From positions 519,733 to 583,732 of the forward strand of contig JAGFNQ010000282.1 of NCBI GenBank assembly GCA_024364735.1: a stretch of DNA of 64,000 bases, in the 5' to 3' direction. The stretch's first letter is position 1. Every line of letters begins with the position of its first letter. This document shows, piece after piece, positions 11,508 to 21,088 of this stretch. The DNA is from Boesenbergia rotunda (Eukaryota > Streptophyta > Magnoliopsida > Zingiberales > Zingiberaceae). The notes under the pieces were generated by a model. That model was not told the DNA's origin, made no database searches, and was given only the letters and a program-made list of their open reading frames with translations. The translations under genes and the position numbers were made by a program.

Positions 11508-11577
11508 TTGGGTGGGGATTGAACCCGCGACCACAGGGAGGAAGGGAAGCCAAGCAACCAACTGGGCTAGGGTATCA
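11508..11577 (-). other. tRNA-like segment with A and B boxes inside the LTR (antisense)
   Basis: Read on the minus strand it contains TAGCCCAGTTGG (11569-11558), a perfect match to the Pol III A-box consensus TRGCNNAGYNGG. About 32 bases downstream is GGTTCAATCCC (11525-11515), 9 of 11 to the B-box. AGCC/GGCT can pair as a D-stem and most of a T-stem is present, but acceptor and anticodon stems do not pair well. It is tRNA-derived-looking rather than a working tRNA gene. It repeats at about 18703-18775 and 24675-24745. Confidence 0.55.
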
Positions 11578-13138
11578 AGCACAGAAAATTATGGAGAGAA
11601 ATAATGTTATAGAGTAGTTACGTTTTTTCATTAAGAGGTATTTAAGCCCCGCTTAAGTCGCGTGAAAACCAAACTAGGGTTGGGGGCCGCGCGAGAGAAG
11701 AAGAGAGGCGAGGAGGTTGCGAAAACAAGGGATTCAAGGGGTCTTCTTCTTCGTTTTTCTCCTTTCCCTTGAGTAGAAGCATCTAGGGTTCCTTCCTAGG
11801 GCTAAAGGTGGGAGCTTTTTACAAGGAGGAAGAAAAAAAGATTTTGTTAGGGAGTTTTCTCCCTGTTTTTGTGAGTTTTCTTCAAGAATGAAGTAAGTAA
11901 ATCGCTCACCTGCAATAGGAGTAGTTTCGTTTCGAAATTCTCATTGTAGAACCCGAGTTTTCGAAAAGTAGAAGCATGGTTAAGAGAGTTTTGCTATTCT
12001 ATGTTTTAGCTATTAAAGTTGCATGTTTTATCATGTTAGAAATTCAATTTGTTTGTATTGAATGTATGTAGGCCAAGCATGATGAGTTTTCATACTTATG
12101 AAAAGACCTAAAAGTGAATTTGAGTTAAGGAGCACGCAAGGTGCTCGATGGAAAGTTAAAGTGAGAAAAGTAAAGTTTTTTTTTAGCATGCAAAATATAT
12201 GCAAAAATAAGTAAAGTGATAAGTTTAAGTATGGTAAGTAAGAAAAGTATTTTACTTTGAGAAAGAGACATGTACCGGGCAAATGTAAGGCCCATCGAAA
12301 GTTAGAAAGTAAAGTTCTAATAGGGTGCGGTGGCTAGCTACCTCGCAACCTATTAGAAAAGCGCGCAATTGGTACACCGATACCATGGTACAATGTCAAG
12401 GCCTAAAGAGAAAGTTGATTACTATTTTCAAGTATATAAGTATGATCAAGTAGTTTCTTTTTTTTGAGAAAGTGTTTAATTATTATATGTGTACCTTGAT
12501 ACAATGCAAGCATGATAAAGTAGTTCAAGTAGTAAGCATGGTTAGTTGTGTACATTGATACATTAACAAGCATGATAAAGTGTTTCAAGTTGTAAGCATG
12601 TTTAGTTGTAAGTTTTGAAGTAAGTAAAGTTTTAAATCATTCTTTGAAATGAGCATGTTTAGTATTGACATCATGATTTTGTGAGTAGGGATTTACTTAC
12701 TAAGCATTGTGCTTATTAGATGCATTTTCCCTTCTATTGCAGATAAAGGAAAAGGGAAAGCGTAAGTTGGGAGGCGACAGGACTTGCATTGGTGTTCAGT
12801 GGCGGCGGAACCGTGGAAGAGATCTTTGGGAATAAGTATTATAGAAACATTTGGTTATGGTTTTGGGTTCATAGAAAGTGATCAGTGTGTTTAAACTATG
12901 CCTAGAGACAAAGTTTGGTACAAACTTTAGTATATTTATGCAAGTGTTTTGTTAGTTTTGTTAAACTCCGCAAAGTTTCAAGTTCAAGTTGTGGGATTGG
13001 TTTTGAGTTGCTAATATGCTTAATAAACTAGGGTAGAATATAGATTTGAAGTTATATCCTAATGTGAAGTGATAGTATGTGATTTGTGGATGTTTGAAAG
13101 TGGTTATCAGCTCTGAAATTGCAGGTTTTCAGGCGTGC

Positions 13139-13262
13139 CAGTCGACTGGCTCAGATACCAGTCGACTGCTATATCGAACAGAACCTTCTGTTCGATATGG
13201 CAGTCGACTGACCATATACCAGTCGACTGACACCAGTCGACTGCTATAATAGCAGTCGACTG
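13139..13262. repeat. Six CAGTCGACTG palindromes with nested long inverted repeats
   Basis: The perfect palindrome CAGTCGACTG starts at 13139, 13159, 13201, 13220, 13234 and 13253. Between the second and third lies an inverted repeat with 13-base arms (ATATCGAACAGAA, 13171-13198, centre CC). The fifth and sixth sit in a hairpin with 17-base arms around a single A (about 13231-13265). The cluster is preserved at 20334-20457 (one palindrome mutated to CAATCGACTG) and 26308-26430, and is degraded at 10640-10800. Confidence 0.85.
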
Positions 13263-13280
13263 GTGCCATTGAAAAGAAAC

Positions 13281-13350
13281 TGTGTAGAGTAGTTGGTTAG
13301 TGCTCTGGTCATGCAACTAAGAGGTTGAGGGGTCAAATCCTGGCAAAGCA
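13281..13350 (+). other. tRNA-like segment near the LTR 3' end (sense)
   Basis: TAGAGTAGTTGG at 13285-13296 matches 11 of 12 A-box positions, and GGGTCAAATCC at 13330-13340 matches 9 of 11 B-box positions. Their spacing (33 bases) and the CTAAGAGGTTGAG text between them resemble elongator tRNA-Met. Stems are incomplete, so a functional tRNA is unlikely. The segment recurs in the other LTR copies and, diverged, in the inverted LTR at about 10560-10620. Confidence 0.5.
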
Positions 13351-13533
13351 AATAAAATGAAAGTTGTTTTGTTTCTTTTTTGAAAAAAAAAGAGAAGGAA
13401 GAAAAAAAAATTTCAGAGCAAGTTAAGGGGACTCAAGTAGGTGTAACCTAAGGCTAAGGATAAGGTAAAGTTAAGGTTAAGCAAATGTGACGTCCGTTTT
13501 AAGGAAGTTAAGAGAAGTCGGGTCGTCACAGAG

Positions 13534-13545
13534 TGGTATCAGAGC
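13534..13545 (+). promoter_or_regulatory. Primer-binding site, initiator tRNA-Met type
   Basis: TGGTATCAGAGC begins three bases after the 5' LTR and matches the complement of the 3' end of plant initiator tRNA-Met, the usual minus-strand DNA primer of these elements. Confidence 0.92.
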
Positions 13546-13602
13546 AAAGTTCCATCCTTCCGCCACACTGACATCAAGCATCAATCCTGCCGCCTGCCAA
13601 GT

Positions 13603-13740
13603 AAGAAGTTCATATGTTATAGTTTTGCATGCTTTTTATTATTGACTGCTAGTATCAGTATGTGCATGATGAAGAAGTTCATATGTTGTAGTTTTGCATA
13701 CTTTTCATTATTGACTGCTAGTATCAGAAAGTGAAAGATG
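13603..13740 (+). repeat. 69-bp tandem duplication in the gag leader
   Basis: Two adjacent copies of a 69-base unit (AGAAGTTCATATGTT...GACTGCTAGTATCAG) lie between the primer site and the gag start. They differ by only a few bases. No function is evident. Confidence 0.8.
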
Positions 13741-13861
13741 ATAAGGAAGTATGTTAGTATTATTATATACTAATATGTGCATAGAGATAGTGAAGTAAGT
13801 TAGTAAGAGATAATGAGCATTTATTTCTTATTTATTTTCTGTACACCATAGAGCAAGAGAG

Positions 13862-16800
13862 ATGGCAAGAGGGCGTCCCAGAATTGTCCGCAACGAGGAG
13901 CAAGCTCCTAGAGAACAGGAGTCAACGGAGTCAGTACCACCCACAGATCTTCAAGGAGTGGTGGCCCAGCTTCAGAGGCAACTTGCTGAGCAGCAGCAAG
14001 TCATTGCTGCCTTGATGGCTAATCAGCAAGCCACCCCTGTTGCCACGCCAGTGGCGCCAGTGGCACAAGTAGTGACACCAGCGGTGACAGAGACTCCCCC
14101 AGTACCTCTGACAAGAGAAGTGAGACAGGAAGCATATCTGATCCAGTGGCAGAGACTGAAGCCCGAGAATTTTTCTGGCACAAGTGAACCATGGGATGCT
14201 CAGGCATGGTTCAAAACGGTGGAAAGTATAATGGAGTTACTGGACTGGCCCGAGGTGGAGAAGATAAAGTGCACATCCTTCTGCCTTACTGGAGATGCTA
14301 GGATGTGGTGGGAAAGAGTGAAAGTTAAGAGGAATGTGAATCAGATGACCTGGGCCGAATTTGAAGCAGAATTTCTGGAAGAGTACTTTCACATGAAAGT
14401 GACAAACAAGCACTATGATGAATTTACTGAGTTCCGTCAAGGAGATCTGACTGTAGATGAAGCAGTGAAGAAATTCAATCGACTAGCTCGCTTGTGCCCA
14501 GAGCTAGTTAGTACTGAGAAGGAGAGAGTTAGGCTGATGCTCAAGATGCTGAGGCCCCAGATAGCTTTGAACGTGGCCGGCAGTGGTAACAGACCACAAA
14601 CTTCAGAGGAGTTAGTAAGTAGTGCTTTGATCACTGAGCACTACTTAAACAGTATAAGGGTTACACGGGCGCAACAACAACAGACCTCAGCTCAGAAGTC
14701 CCAAGGGAGTACACAGAATCAACAGAACTGGAAAGGGAATTCAAGCAAGAGAAAGCAGGGGGACCAGAAGACTTCTGAGGGAAATAAAGGAGGCACCTCA
14801 AGCAAGCAGCCTAAGTATCCTCCTTGCCCAAAGTGTGGAAAGACACATCCTGGAGCGTGTCGTCAGGGCATGAGTGGATGCCATATATGTGGAGCAGAGG
14901 GACACATGATGAAGGCTTGCCCTAACAAGTCAAGTGTTGGAGCTTGCTATATATGTGGAGTAGTAGGGCACATGGCCAAGGCTTGTCCTAAAGCAAAGCA
15001 ACCTCCACCACAGTTTCTTCAGTACGGAGGTGGACCTGCTCAGCTGCACCAGATGCAGCCAGTTATGGAGGGACCTTATTACAGCCAGATGAGGATGGAA
15101 GCCCCACCAGCCACAACCAATGCCAGGATTTTCTCCATTAGCAAGGAAGATGTGGCAAATGCTCCTACTGTGGTCACAGGTCGAATACTCATCTCATCTC
15201 AGTATGCTATTGTGTTATTCGATACTGGGGCAACCCATTCTTTTGTATCTATACTATTCTCTAAAAAGCTAGGGATCCCACCAGAGAGTTTAAATCCGGA
15301 GTTTCTAATAACTCTACCATCAGGAGAGGTTATGGCCTCTACTCAGAGGCTAAGGGCAGTACCAATCTGGATTTCCAACCGAGAGCTCTACAGTGACTTG
15401 GTAGTCCTTGAGATGAAGGATTTCGATGTCATTCTAGGGATGGACTTCTTGAGCAAGTACAATGCTTCTATAGACTGCCGCAAGAGAAAAGTCAAGTTCA
15501 CACCAGAAGCAGAACCTTCATTTGAGTTTATTGGAGACCCAAGGAGAAAGACAAAGAGGTTCCTATCTACCTTGCAAGCTCAGAGAATGTTAGAGAAGGG
15601 GTGCTCTGGTTTTCTAGCTCATATAGTAGATGCAAGTCAAGGAGAAGGATTGAAGAGAGAAGAAGTGAGGGTAGTCTGTGACTATCCTGAAGTGTTTCCT
15701 GAAGAGTTACCAGGACTCCCTCCCAATCGGGAAATTGAGTTTGAAATTGAGTTGGCCCCAGGAACCAACCCAATTTCGAAAGCACCTTATCGCATGGCGC
15801 CAGCAGAACTGAAAGAATTGCAAGAACAATTGCAAGAGCTGCTTGACAAGGGTTTCATCCGCCCTAGTCATTCACCTTGGGGAGCTCCTGTACTGTTCGT
15901 CAAGAAGAAAGATGGATCTATGCGAATGTGCATAGATTATCGAGCTTTGAACAAGGTAACCATCAAGAACAGATATCCTTTGCCAAGGATAGATGATTTA
16001 TTTGATCAGTTGAAGGGAGCTACAGTGTTCTCCAAGATAGATCTACGATCAGGTTACCATCAGCTCAGAGTGAAGGAGAGTGATGTGCCAAGGACTGCTT
16101 TCAGTACAAGATATGGGCACTATGAGTTTGTGGTTATGCCCTTTGGAGTGACAAACGCCCCTGCGACGTTTATGGATCTAATGAATAGAGTATTCAAGGA
16201 TTTTCTGGACAAGTTCGTTATTGTCTTCATTGATGATATCCTAGTGTATTCAAAGACTCAGAAAGAACATGAAGAACACCTGAAGATAGTGTTGCAAACC
16301 TTACACCAAAAGGAGTTGTACGCCAAATTCTCAAAGTGTGAGTTTTGGCTTGATCAGGTGGCCTTCCTAGGCCACATTATTTCCAAGGAAGGTATTATGG
16401 TAGACCCAGCCAAGATTGAAGCAGTTAGTAACTGGAGTCAACCAAAGAATGCTAGTGAGATCAGAAGTTTTCTGGGTTTGGCAGGGTACTACAGAAGGTT
16501 TGTGGAGGACTTTTCAAAGATAGCTTCACCACTTACATCCCTTACCAGAAAGAATAAGAAGTATGAGTGGACTGAGGACTGTGAGCAGAGTTTTCTTGAG
16601 TTGAAGAAGAGACTAACAAGCGCTCCTATCCTTACAGTACCCGAAGGTGATAAGAGCTTTGATATATACAGTGATGCATCAAAGCTAGGACTAGGAGCAG
16701 TCCTTATGCAAGAAGGCAAAGTCATAGCTTATGCTTCCAGGCAACTCAAGGACTATGAAAAGAATTACCCTACTCATGATCTGGAGTTGGCAGCTGTAGT

Positions 16801-18553
16801 CTTTGCTCTGAAGATATGGAGGCATTACCTGTATGGAGTGCAGTGTAAGATTTATACAGATCACCAGAGTCTGAAATATTTCTTCACTCAGAAAGACCTC
16901 AATATGAGACAGCGAAGGTGGCTCGAGTTAGTAAAGGACTATGACTGTGAGATTCTTTACCACCCTGGTAAGGCAAATAGAGTAGCAGATGCACTGAGTA
17001 GAAAGACTTGTGCCACTTTGATGTCCTTATCATCATTGGCACCACCATTACAGAAGGAGATAGTAGATTATGGAGTAGAGATTATTGATGGACAGCTAGC
17101 CCTATTGACACTAGAGTCAACTTTGCTTGAAGAGATACAGAAAGAGCAAGCTGAGGATTCTGATATCCAAAGGATCAAGAAGGAGATGCAAGAAGGAGAG
17201 AGTAAAGAGTTTAGAGTATCTGACAGTGGGATACTCTACTATGGTGACCGTTTATGTGTCCCCAATCATGAAGAGCTGAGAAAGAAAATTCTTGAAGAAG
17301 CCCATGGAACTCCCTACTCAATGCATCCTGGTTCCACTAAGATGTACCAGGATTTGAAAAGAAGATTTTGGTGGTCAGGGATGAAGAGAGACATAGCTAA
17401 GTATGTCAGCACCTGCCTGACATGTCAGAGAGTTAAAGCAGAACACCAGAGACCAGGAGGTGTCCTACAGCCCATTCAGATTCCAGAGTGGAAATGGGAA
17501 GACATAGCCATGGATTTCATAGTTGGTTTACCAAAGACAACTAATGGCTATGATGCTATTTGGGTGATAGTAGACAGATTGACCAAGTCTGCCCACTTTT
17601 TGGCAATCAGAGTGTCTTACTCAATTGAAAAGTTAGCCCAGTTATATGTGCAAGAAGTGATCCGACTACATGGAGTCCCGAAGACCATTATTTCGGATAG
17701 GGATGGTCGTTTCACTTCACACTTTTGGGAGTGTGTACAGACCGCTTTAGGCACCAAACTGAAGTTTAGCACAGCTTTCCATCCCCAGACTGATGGACAG
17801 ACAGAGAGAGTGAATCAGATTCTAGAAGATATGCTCAGAGCTTGTGCATTGGACTTCAAGGGCAGTTGGTGCAAGTATTTATGTTTAGCTGAGTTTGCCT
17901 ACAACAATAGTTACCAAGCCACTATTGGTATGGCACCCTATGAAGCTCTTTATGGGAGGAAGTGTAGATCTCCCCTCTGTTGGTATGAGAGTAGTGAGAA
18001 GAAAGAAATGGGATCTCAGACTGATCTTATAGAGGATACCACAGAAGCAATCAGGAGCATCCGCCAGAGGATAGAGACTGCTCAGAGTAGGCAGAAGAGT
18101 TATGCAGATGTACGTCGTAGGCCGTTAGAGTTTGAAGTTGGGGATACAGTTTTCCTCAAAGTAGCACCTATGAAGGGAGTGATGAGATTTGGTAAGAAAG
18201 GCAAGCTAAGTCCTCGATACGTAGGACCTTACCCAGTGATAAAGAGAGTTGGTAAAGTAGCTTATGAGTTGGAGCTACCTTCAGAAATGTCAGCAATACA
18301 TAACGTATTTCATGTTTCAATGTTAAAGAAGCATATCCCAGATGCCAACCAAGTGATTGAGCCACAGATGGTACAAGTGCAAGAAGATCTCAGTTATGAA
18401 AGTCGACCTATTCAGATAATAGATCGAGCAGATAAGAAGCTGAGGAACAAAGTGGTACCATTAGTGAAAGTCTTATGGCTGAATCAGAAGTATGAAGAGG
18501 CAACTTGGGAATCAGAAGATAGCATGAGACAAAGGTATCCAGAGCTGTTCTAA
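13862..18553 (+). CDS. Gag-Pol polyprotein of the complete gypsy element
   Basis: One uninterrupted frame of 1563 codons codes for the capsid and all replication enzymes. Gag occupies about residues 1-400 and ends in zinc knuckles: a variant CPKCGKTHPGAC (near 321) and two CX2CX4HX4C copies (CHICGAEGHMMKAC near 340, CYICGVVGHMAKAC near 362). The aspartic protease site is LFDTGATHSF (near 453). Reverse transcriptase has FSKIDLRSGYHQ and the catalytic VFIDDILVYS (about 789-792). RNase H has DIYSDASKLGLGA (about 933) and TDHQSLKY. Integrase has the zinc-binding CLTCQ (about 1184), ISDRDGRF and the TDGQTERVNQ glutamate region. The C-terminus (last ~60 residues, EATWE near the end) resembles a Tekay-type chromodomain. 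The ATG follows the leader directly and no stop lies before 18551. The length is normal for the family, and it is probably functional. Confidence 0.95.
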   Translation: MARGRPRIVRNEEQAPREQESTESVPPTDLQGVVAQLQRQLAEQQQVIAALMANQQATPVATPVAPVAQVVTPAVTETPPVPLTREVRQEAYLIQWQRLKPENFSGTSEPWDAQAWFKTVESIMELLDWPEVEKIKCTSFCLTGDARMWWERVKVKRNVNQMTWAEFEAEFLEEYFHMKVTNKHYDEFTEFRQGDLTVDEAVKKFNRLARLCPELVSTEKERVRLMLKMLRPQIALNVAGSGNRPQTSEELVSSALITEHYLNSIRVTRAQQQQTSAQKSQGSTQNQQNWKGNSSKRKQGDQKTSEGNKGGTSSKQPKYPPCPKCGKTHPGACRQGMSGCHICGAEGHMMKACPNKSSVGACYICGVVGHMAKACPKAKQPPPQFLQYGGGPAQLHQMQPVMEGPYYSQMRMEAPPATTNARIFSISKEDVANAPTVVTGRILISSQYAIVLFDTGATHSFVSILFSKKLGIPPESLNPEFLITLPSGEVMASTQRLRAVPIWISNRELYSDLVVLEMKDFDVILGMDFLSKYNASIDCRKRKVKFTPEAEPSFEFIGDPRRKTKRFLSTLQAQRMLEKGCSGFLAHIVDASQGEGLKREEVRVVCDYPEVFPEELPGLPPNREIEFEIELAPGTNPISKAPYRMAPAELKELQEQLQELLDKGFIRPSHSPWGAPVLFVKKKDGSMRMCIDYRALNKVTIKNRYPLPRIDDLFDQLKGATVFSKIDLRSGYHQLRVKESDVPRTAFSTRYGHYEFVVMPFGVTNAPATFMDLMNRVFKDFLDKFVIVFIDDILVYSKTQKEHEEHLKIVLQTLHQKELYAKFSKCEFWLDQVAFLGHIISKEGIMVDPAKIEAVSNWSQPKNASEIRSFLGLAGYYRRFVEDFSKIASPLTSLTRKNKKYEWTEDCEQSFLELKKRLTSAPILTVPEGDKSFDIYSDASKLGLGAVLMQEGKVIAYASRQLKDYEKNYPTHDLELAAVVFALKIWRHYLYGVQCKIYTDHQSLKYFFTQKDLNMRQRRWLELVKDYDCEILYHPGKANRVADALSRKTCATLMSLSSLAPPLQKEIVDYGVEIIDGQLALLTLESTLLEEIQKEQAEDSDIQRIKKEMQEGESKEFRVSDSGILYYGDRLCVPNHEELRKKILEEAHGTPYSMHPGSTKMYQDLKRRFWWSGMKRDIAKYVSTCLTCQRVKAEHQRPGGVLQPIQIPEWKWEDIAMDFIVGLPKTTNGYDAIWVIVDRLTKSAHFLAIRVSYSIEKLAQLYVQEVIRLHGVPKTIISDRDGRFTSHFWECVQTALGTKLKFSTAFHPQTDGQTERVNQILEDMLRACALDFKGSWCKYLCLAEFAYNNSYQATIGMAPYEALYGRKCRSPLCWYESSEKKEMGSQTDLIEDTTEAIRSIRQRIETAQSRQKSYADVRRRPLEFEVGDTVFLKVAPMKGVMRFGKKGKLSPRYVGPYPVIKRVGKVAYELELPSEMSAIHNVFHVSMLKKHIPDANQVIEPQMVQVQEDLSYESRPIQIIDRADKKLRNKVVPLVKVLWLNQKYEEATWESEDSMRQRYPELF

Positions 18554-18574
18554 GTTTGAGGACGAACTTTTTAT

Positions 18575-18588
18575 AAGGTAGGGAGGAT
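18575..18588 (+). promoter_or_regulatory. Polypurine tract
   Basis: AAGGTAGGGAGGAT directly precedes the 3' LTR. Purine tracts in this position prime plus-strand DNA synthesis. Confidence 0.8.
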
Positions 18589-20724
18589 TGTAACACCCAA
18601 TAATTTCCTGGTATTATTAGGGATTTTTTAGGAATTTTTCTAGAATTTTTCGGAATATTATAGCATTTTTCGAAATGATTAAAAAAAAAAACCTTTAAAG
18701 GGGTCGGGTGGGGATTGAACCCGCGACCACAGGGAGGAAGGGAAGCCAAGCAACCAACTGGGCTAGGGTATCAAGCACAGAAAATTATGGAGAGAAATAA
18801 TGTTATAGAGTAGTTACGTTTTTTCATTAAAAGGTATTTAAGCCCCGCTTAAGTCGCGTGAAAACCAAACTAGGGTTGGGGGCCGCGCGAGAGAAGAAGA
18901 GAGGCGAGGAGGTTGCGAAAACAGGGAAATTCAAGGGGTCTTCTTCTTCGTTTTTCTCCTTTCCCTTGAGTAGAAGCATCTAGGGTTCCTTCCTAGGGCT
19001 AAAGGTGGGAGCTTTTTACAAGGAGGAAGAAAAAAGATTTTGTTAGGGAGTTTTCTCCCTGTTTTTGTGAGTTTTCTTCAAGAACGAAGTAAGTAAATCG
19101 CTCACCTGCAATAGGAGTAGTTTCGTTTCGAAATTCTCATTGTAGAACCCGAGTTTTCGAAAAGTAGAAGCATGGTTAAGAGAGTTTTGCTATTCTATGT
19201 TTTAGCTATTAAAGTTGCATGTTTTATCATGTTAGAAATTCAATTTGTTTGTATTGAATGTATGTAGGCCAAGCATGATGAGTTTTCATACTTATGAAAA
19301 GACCTAAAAGTGAATTTGAGTTAAGGAGCACGCAAGGTGCTCGATGGAAAGTTAAAGTGAGAAAAGTAAAGTTTTTTTTTAGCATGCAAAATATATGCAA
19401 AAATAAGTAAAGTGATAAGTTTAAGTATGGTAAGTAAGAAAAGTATTTTACTTTGAGAAAGAGACATGTACCGGGCAAATGTAAGGCCCATCGAAAGTTA
19501 GAAAGTAAAGTTCTAATAGGGTGCGGTGGCTAGCTACCTCGCAACCTATTAGAAAAGCGCGCAATTGGTACACCGATACCATGGTACAATGTCAAGGCCT
19601 AAAGAGAAAGTTGATTACTATTTTCAAGTATATAAGTATGATCAAGTAGTTTCTTTTTTTTGAGAAAGTGTTTAATTATTATATGTGTACCTTGATACAA
19701 TGCAAGCATGATAAAGTAGTTCAAGTAGTAAGCATGGTTAGTTGTGTACATTGATACATTAACAAGCATGATAAAGTGTTTCAAGTTGTAAGCATGTTTA
19801 GTTGTAAGTTTTGAAGTAAGTAAAGTTTTAAATCATTCTTTGAAATGAGCATGTTTAGTATTGACATCATGATTTTGTGAGTAGGGATTTACTTACTAAG
19901 CATTGTGCTTATTAGATGCATTTTCCCTTCTATTGCAGATAAAGGAAAAGGGAAAGCGTAAGTTGGGAGGCGACAGGACTTGCATTGGTGTTCAGTGGCG
20001 GCGGAACCGTGGAAGAGATCTTTGGGAATAAGTATTATAGAAACATTTGGTTATGGTTTTGGGTTCATAGAAAGTGATCAGTGTGTTTAAACTATGCCTA
20101 GAGACAAAGTTTGGTACAAACTTTAGTATATTTATGCAAGTGTTTTGTTAGTTTGTTAAACTCCGCAAAGTTTCAAGTTCAAGTTGTGGGATTGGTTTTG
20201 AGTTGCTAATATGCTTAATAAACTAGGGTAGAATATAGATTTGAAGTTATATCCTAATGTGAAGTGATAGTATGTGATTTGTGGATGTTTGAAAGTGGTT
20301 ATCAGCTCTGAAATTGCAGGTTTTCAGGCGTGCCAGTCGACTGGCTCAGATACCAGTCGACTGCTATATCGAACAGAACCTTCTGTTCGATATGGCAGTC
20401 GACTGACCATATACCAATCGACTGACACCAGTCGACTGCTATAATAGCAGTCGACTGGTGCCATTGAAAAGAAACTGTGTAGAGTAGTTGGTTAGTGCTC
20501 TGGTCATGCAACTAAGAGGTTTAGGGGTCAAATCTTGGCAAAGCAAATAAAATGAAAGTTGTTTTGTTTCTTTTTTGAAAAAAAAAAGAAGGAAGAAAAA
20601 AAAATTTCAGAGCAAGTTAAGGGGACTCAAGTAGGTGTAACCTAAGGCTAAGGATAAGGTAAAGTTAAGGTTAAGCAAATGTGACGTCCGTTTTAAGGAA
20701 GTTAAGAGAAGTCGGGTCGTCACA
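18589..20724 (+). repeat. 3' LTR of the complete gypsy element
   Basis: It spans 2136 bases from TGTAACACCC to GTCGTCACA. Differences from the 5' LTR that I can see include single substitutions near 18671, 18704, 18831, 19084, 20407, 20521 and 20534 and a few 1-2-base length changes, about a dozen in all. Confidence 0.92.
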
Positions 20725-21063
20725 TTTACTAGCATCAAAACACTTGCAAACTTAACATGCTCATGATTTCTTTTGAAACATACTAATGATACATTTCCAT
20801 ACTTTAAAACACTAACTTCTTTGCTCTTTCTCTTTAACATGCTTATAACATAACCATGTCAACATACATAACCAAAAACATACACTTAAGGAAATTGAAA
20901 CACTTACATATACTCATATACTTCAAAATAATAATTAACTTTCTCAGGCCTTGACACTGTTACCATGGTATCAATGTACCAATGCGCGCATCCCTAATAG
21001 GTTTCGGGTAGCTAGCCACCGCACCCTATTAGAGCTTCTTTCTAACTTTCTGTGGGCCTCTCA
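20725..21063 (-). repeat. Older gypsy LTR, second part, ending at the assembly gap
   Basis: This continues the inverted LTR of 10365-11393 beyond the inserted element and starts with the TTTAC duplication copy. Its last part, with TTGACA, ACCATGGTATCAATGTACC and CTAGCCACCGCACC blocks, matches the reverse complement of the LTR stretch at about 12290-12400. The LTR is cut by Ns before its true start. Confidence 0.8.
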
Positions 21064-21088
21064 NNNNNNNNNNNNNNNNNNNNNNNNN
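21064..21088. other. Assembly gap (25 Ns)
   Basis: There are twenty-five consecutive Ns. A minus-strand LTR lies on the left and mid-element plus-strand gypsy sequence on the right, so real sequence is missing or a join was forced here. Confidence 1.

Larger units (their letters stand above)
11394..13530 (+). repeat. 5' LTR of the complete gypsy element
   Basis: The LTR starts TGTAACACCCAATAATTTCC and ends GGGTCGTCACA. A TATA-like GGTATTTAAGCC lies at about 11637-11648. It holds an antisense tRNA-like block near its start, a palindrome array at 13139-13262 and a sense tRNA-like block near its end. The small antisense frames inside it (for example 12031-12282 and 13107-13316) recur in every LTR copy because the LTR is repeated, and are not genes. 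Related LTRs are at 18589-20724, 24560-26696 and, inverted, 10365-11393 plus 20725-21063. Confidence 0.92.
11394..20724 (+). mobile_element. Structurally complete Ty3/gypsy chromovirus (Tekay/Del-like)
   Basis: The 9331-base element has, in order, a 5' LTR, primer-binding site, leader, a single gag-pol frame, a polypurine tract and a 3' LTR. It is bounded by TTTAC duplications. The LTRs (2137 and 2136 bases) differ by about a dozen small changes seen by eye, implying recent insertion. All enzymatic domains are present, so it looks autonomous. It lies inside a minus-strand LTR of its own family, whose halves are at 10365-11393 and 20725-21063. The Tekay/Del assignment rests on the C-terminal chromodomain-like segment and the domain order. 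Confidence 0.92.

Noticed and set aside
13107..13316. 69-codon antisense frame present at three LTRs (also 20302-20511, 26275-26484)
   Set aside because: It is the translation of the CAGTCGACTG palindrome block and recurs only because the LTR is repeated; it has no domain.
13281..13350. Functional tRNA-Met gene
   Set aside because: Box motifs are present but acceptor and anticodon stems do not form, so I list it only as tRNA-like.
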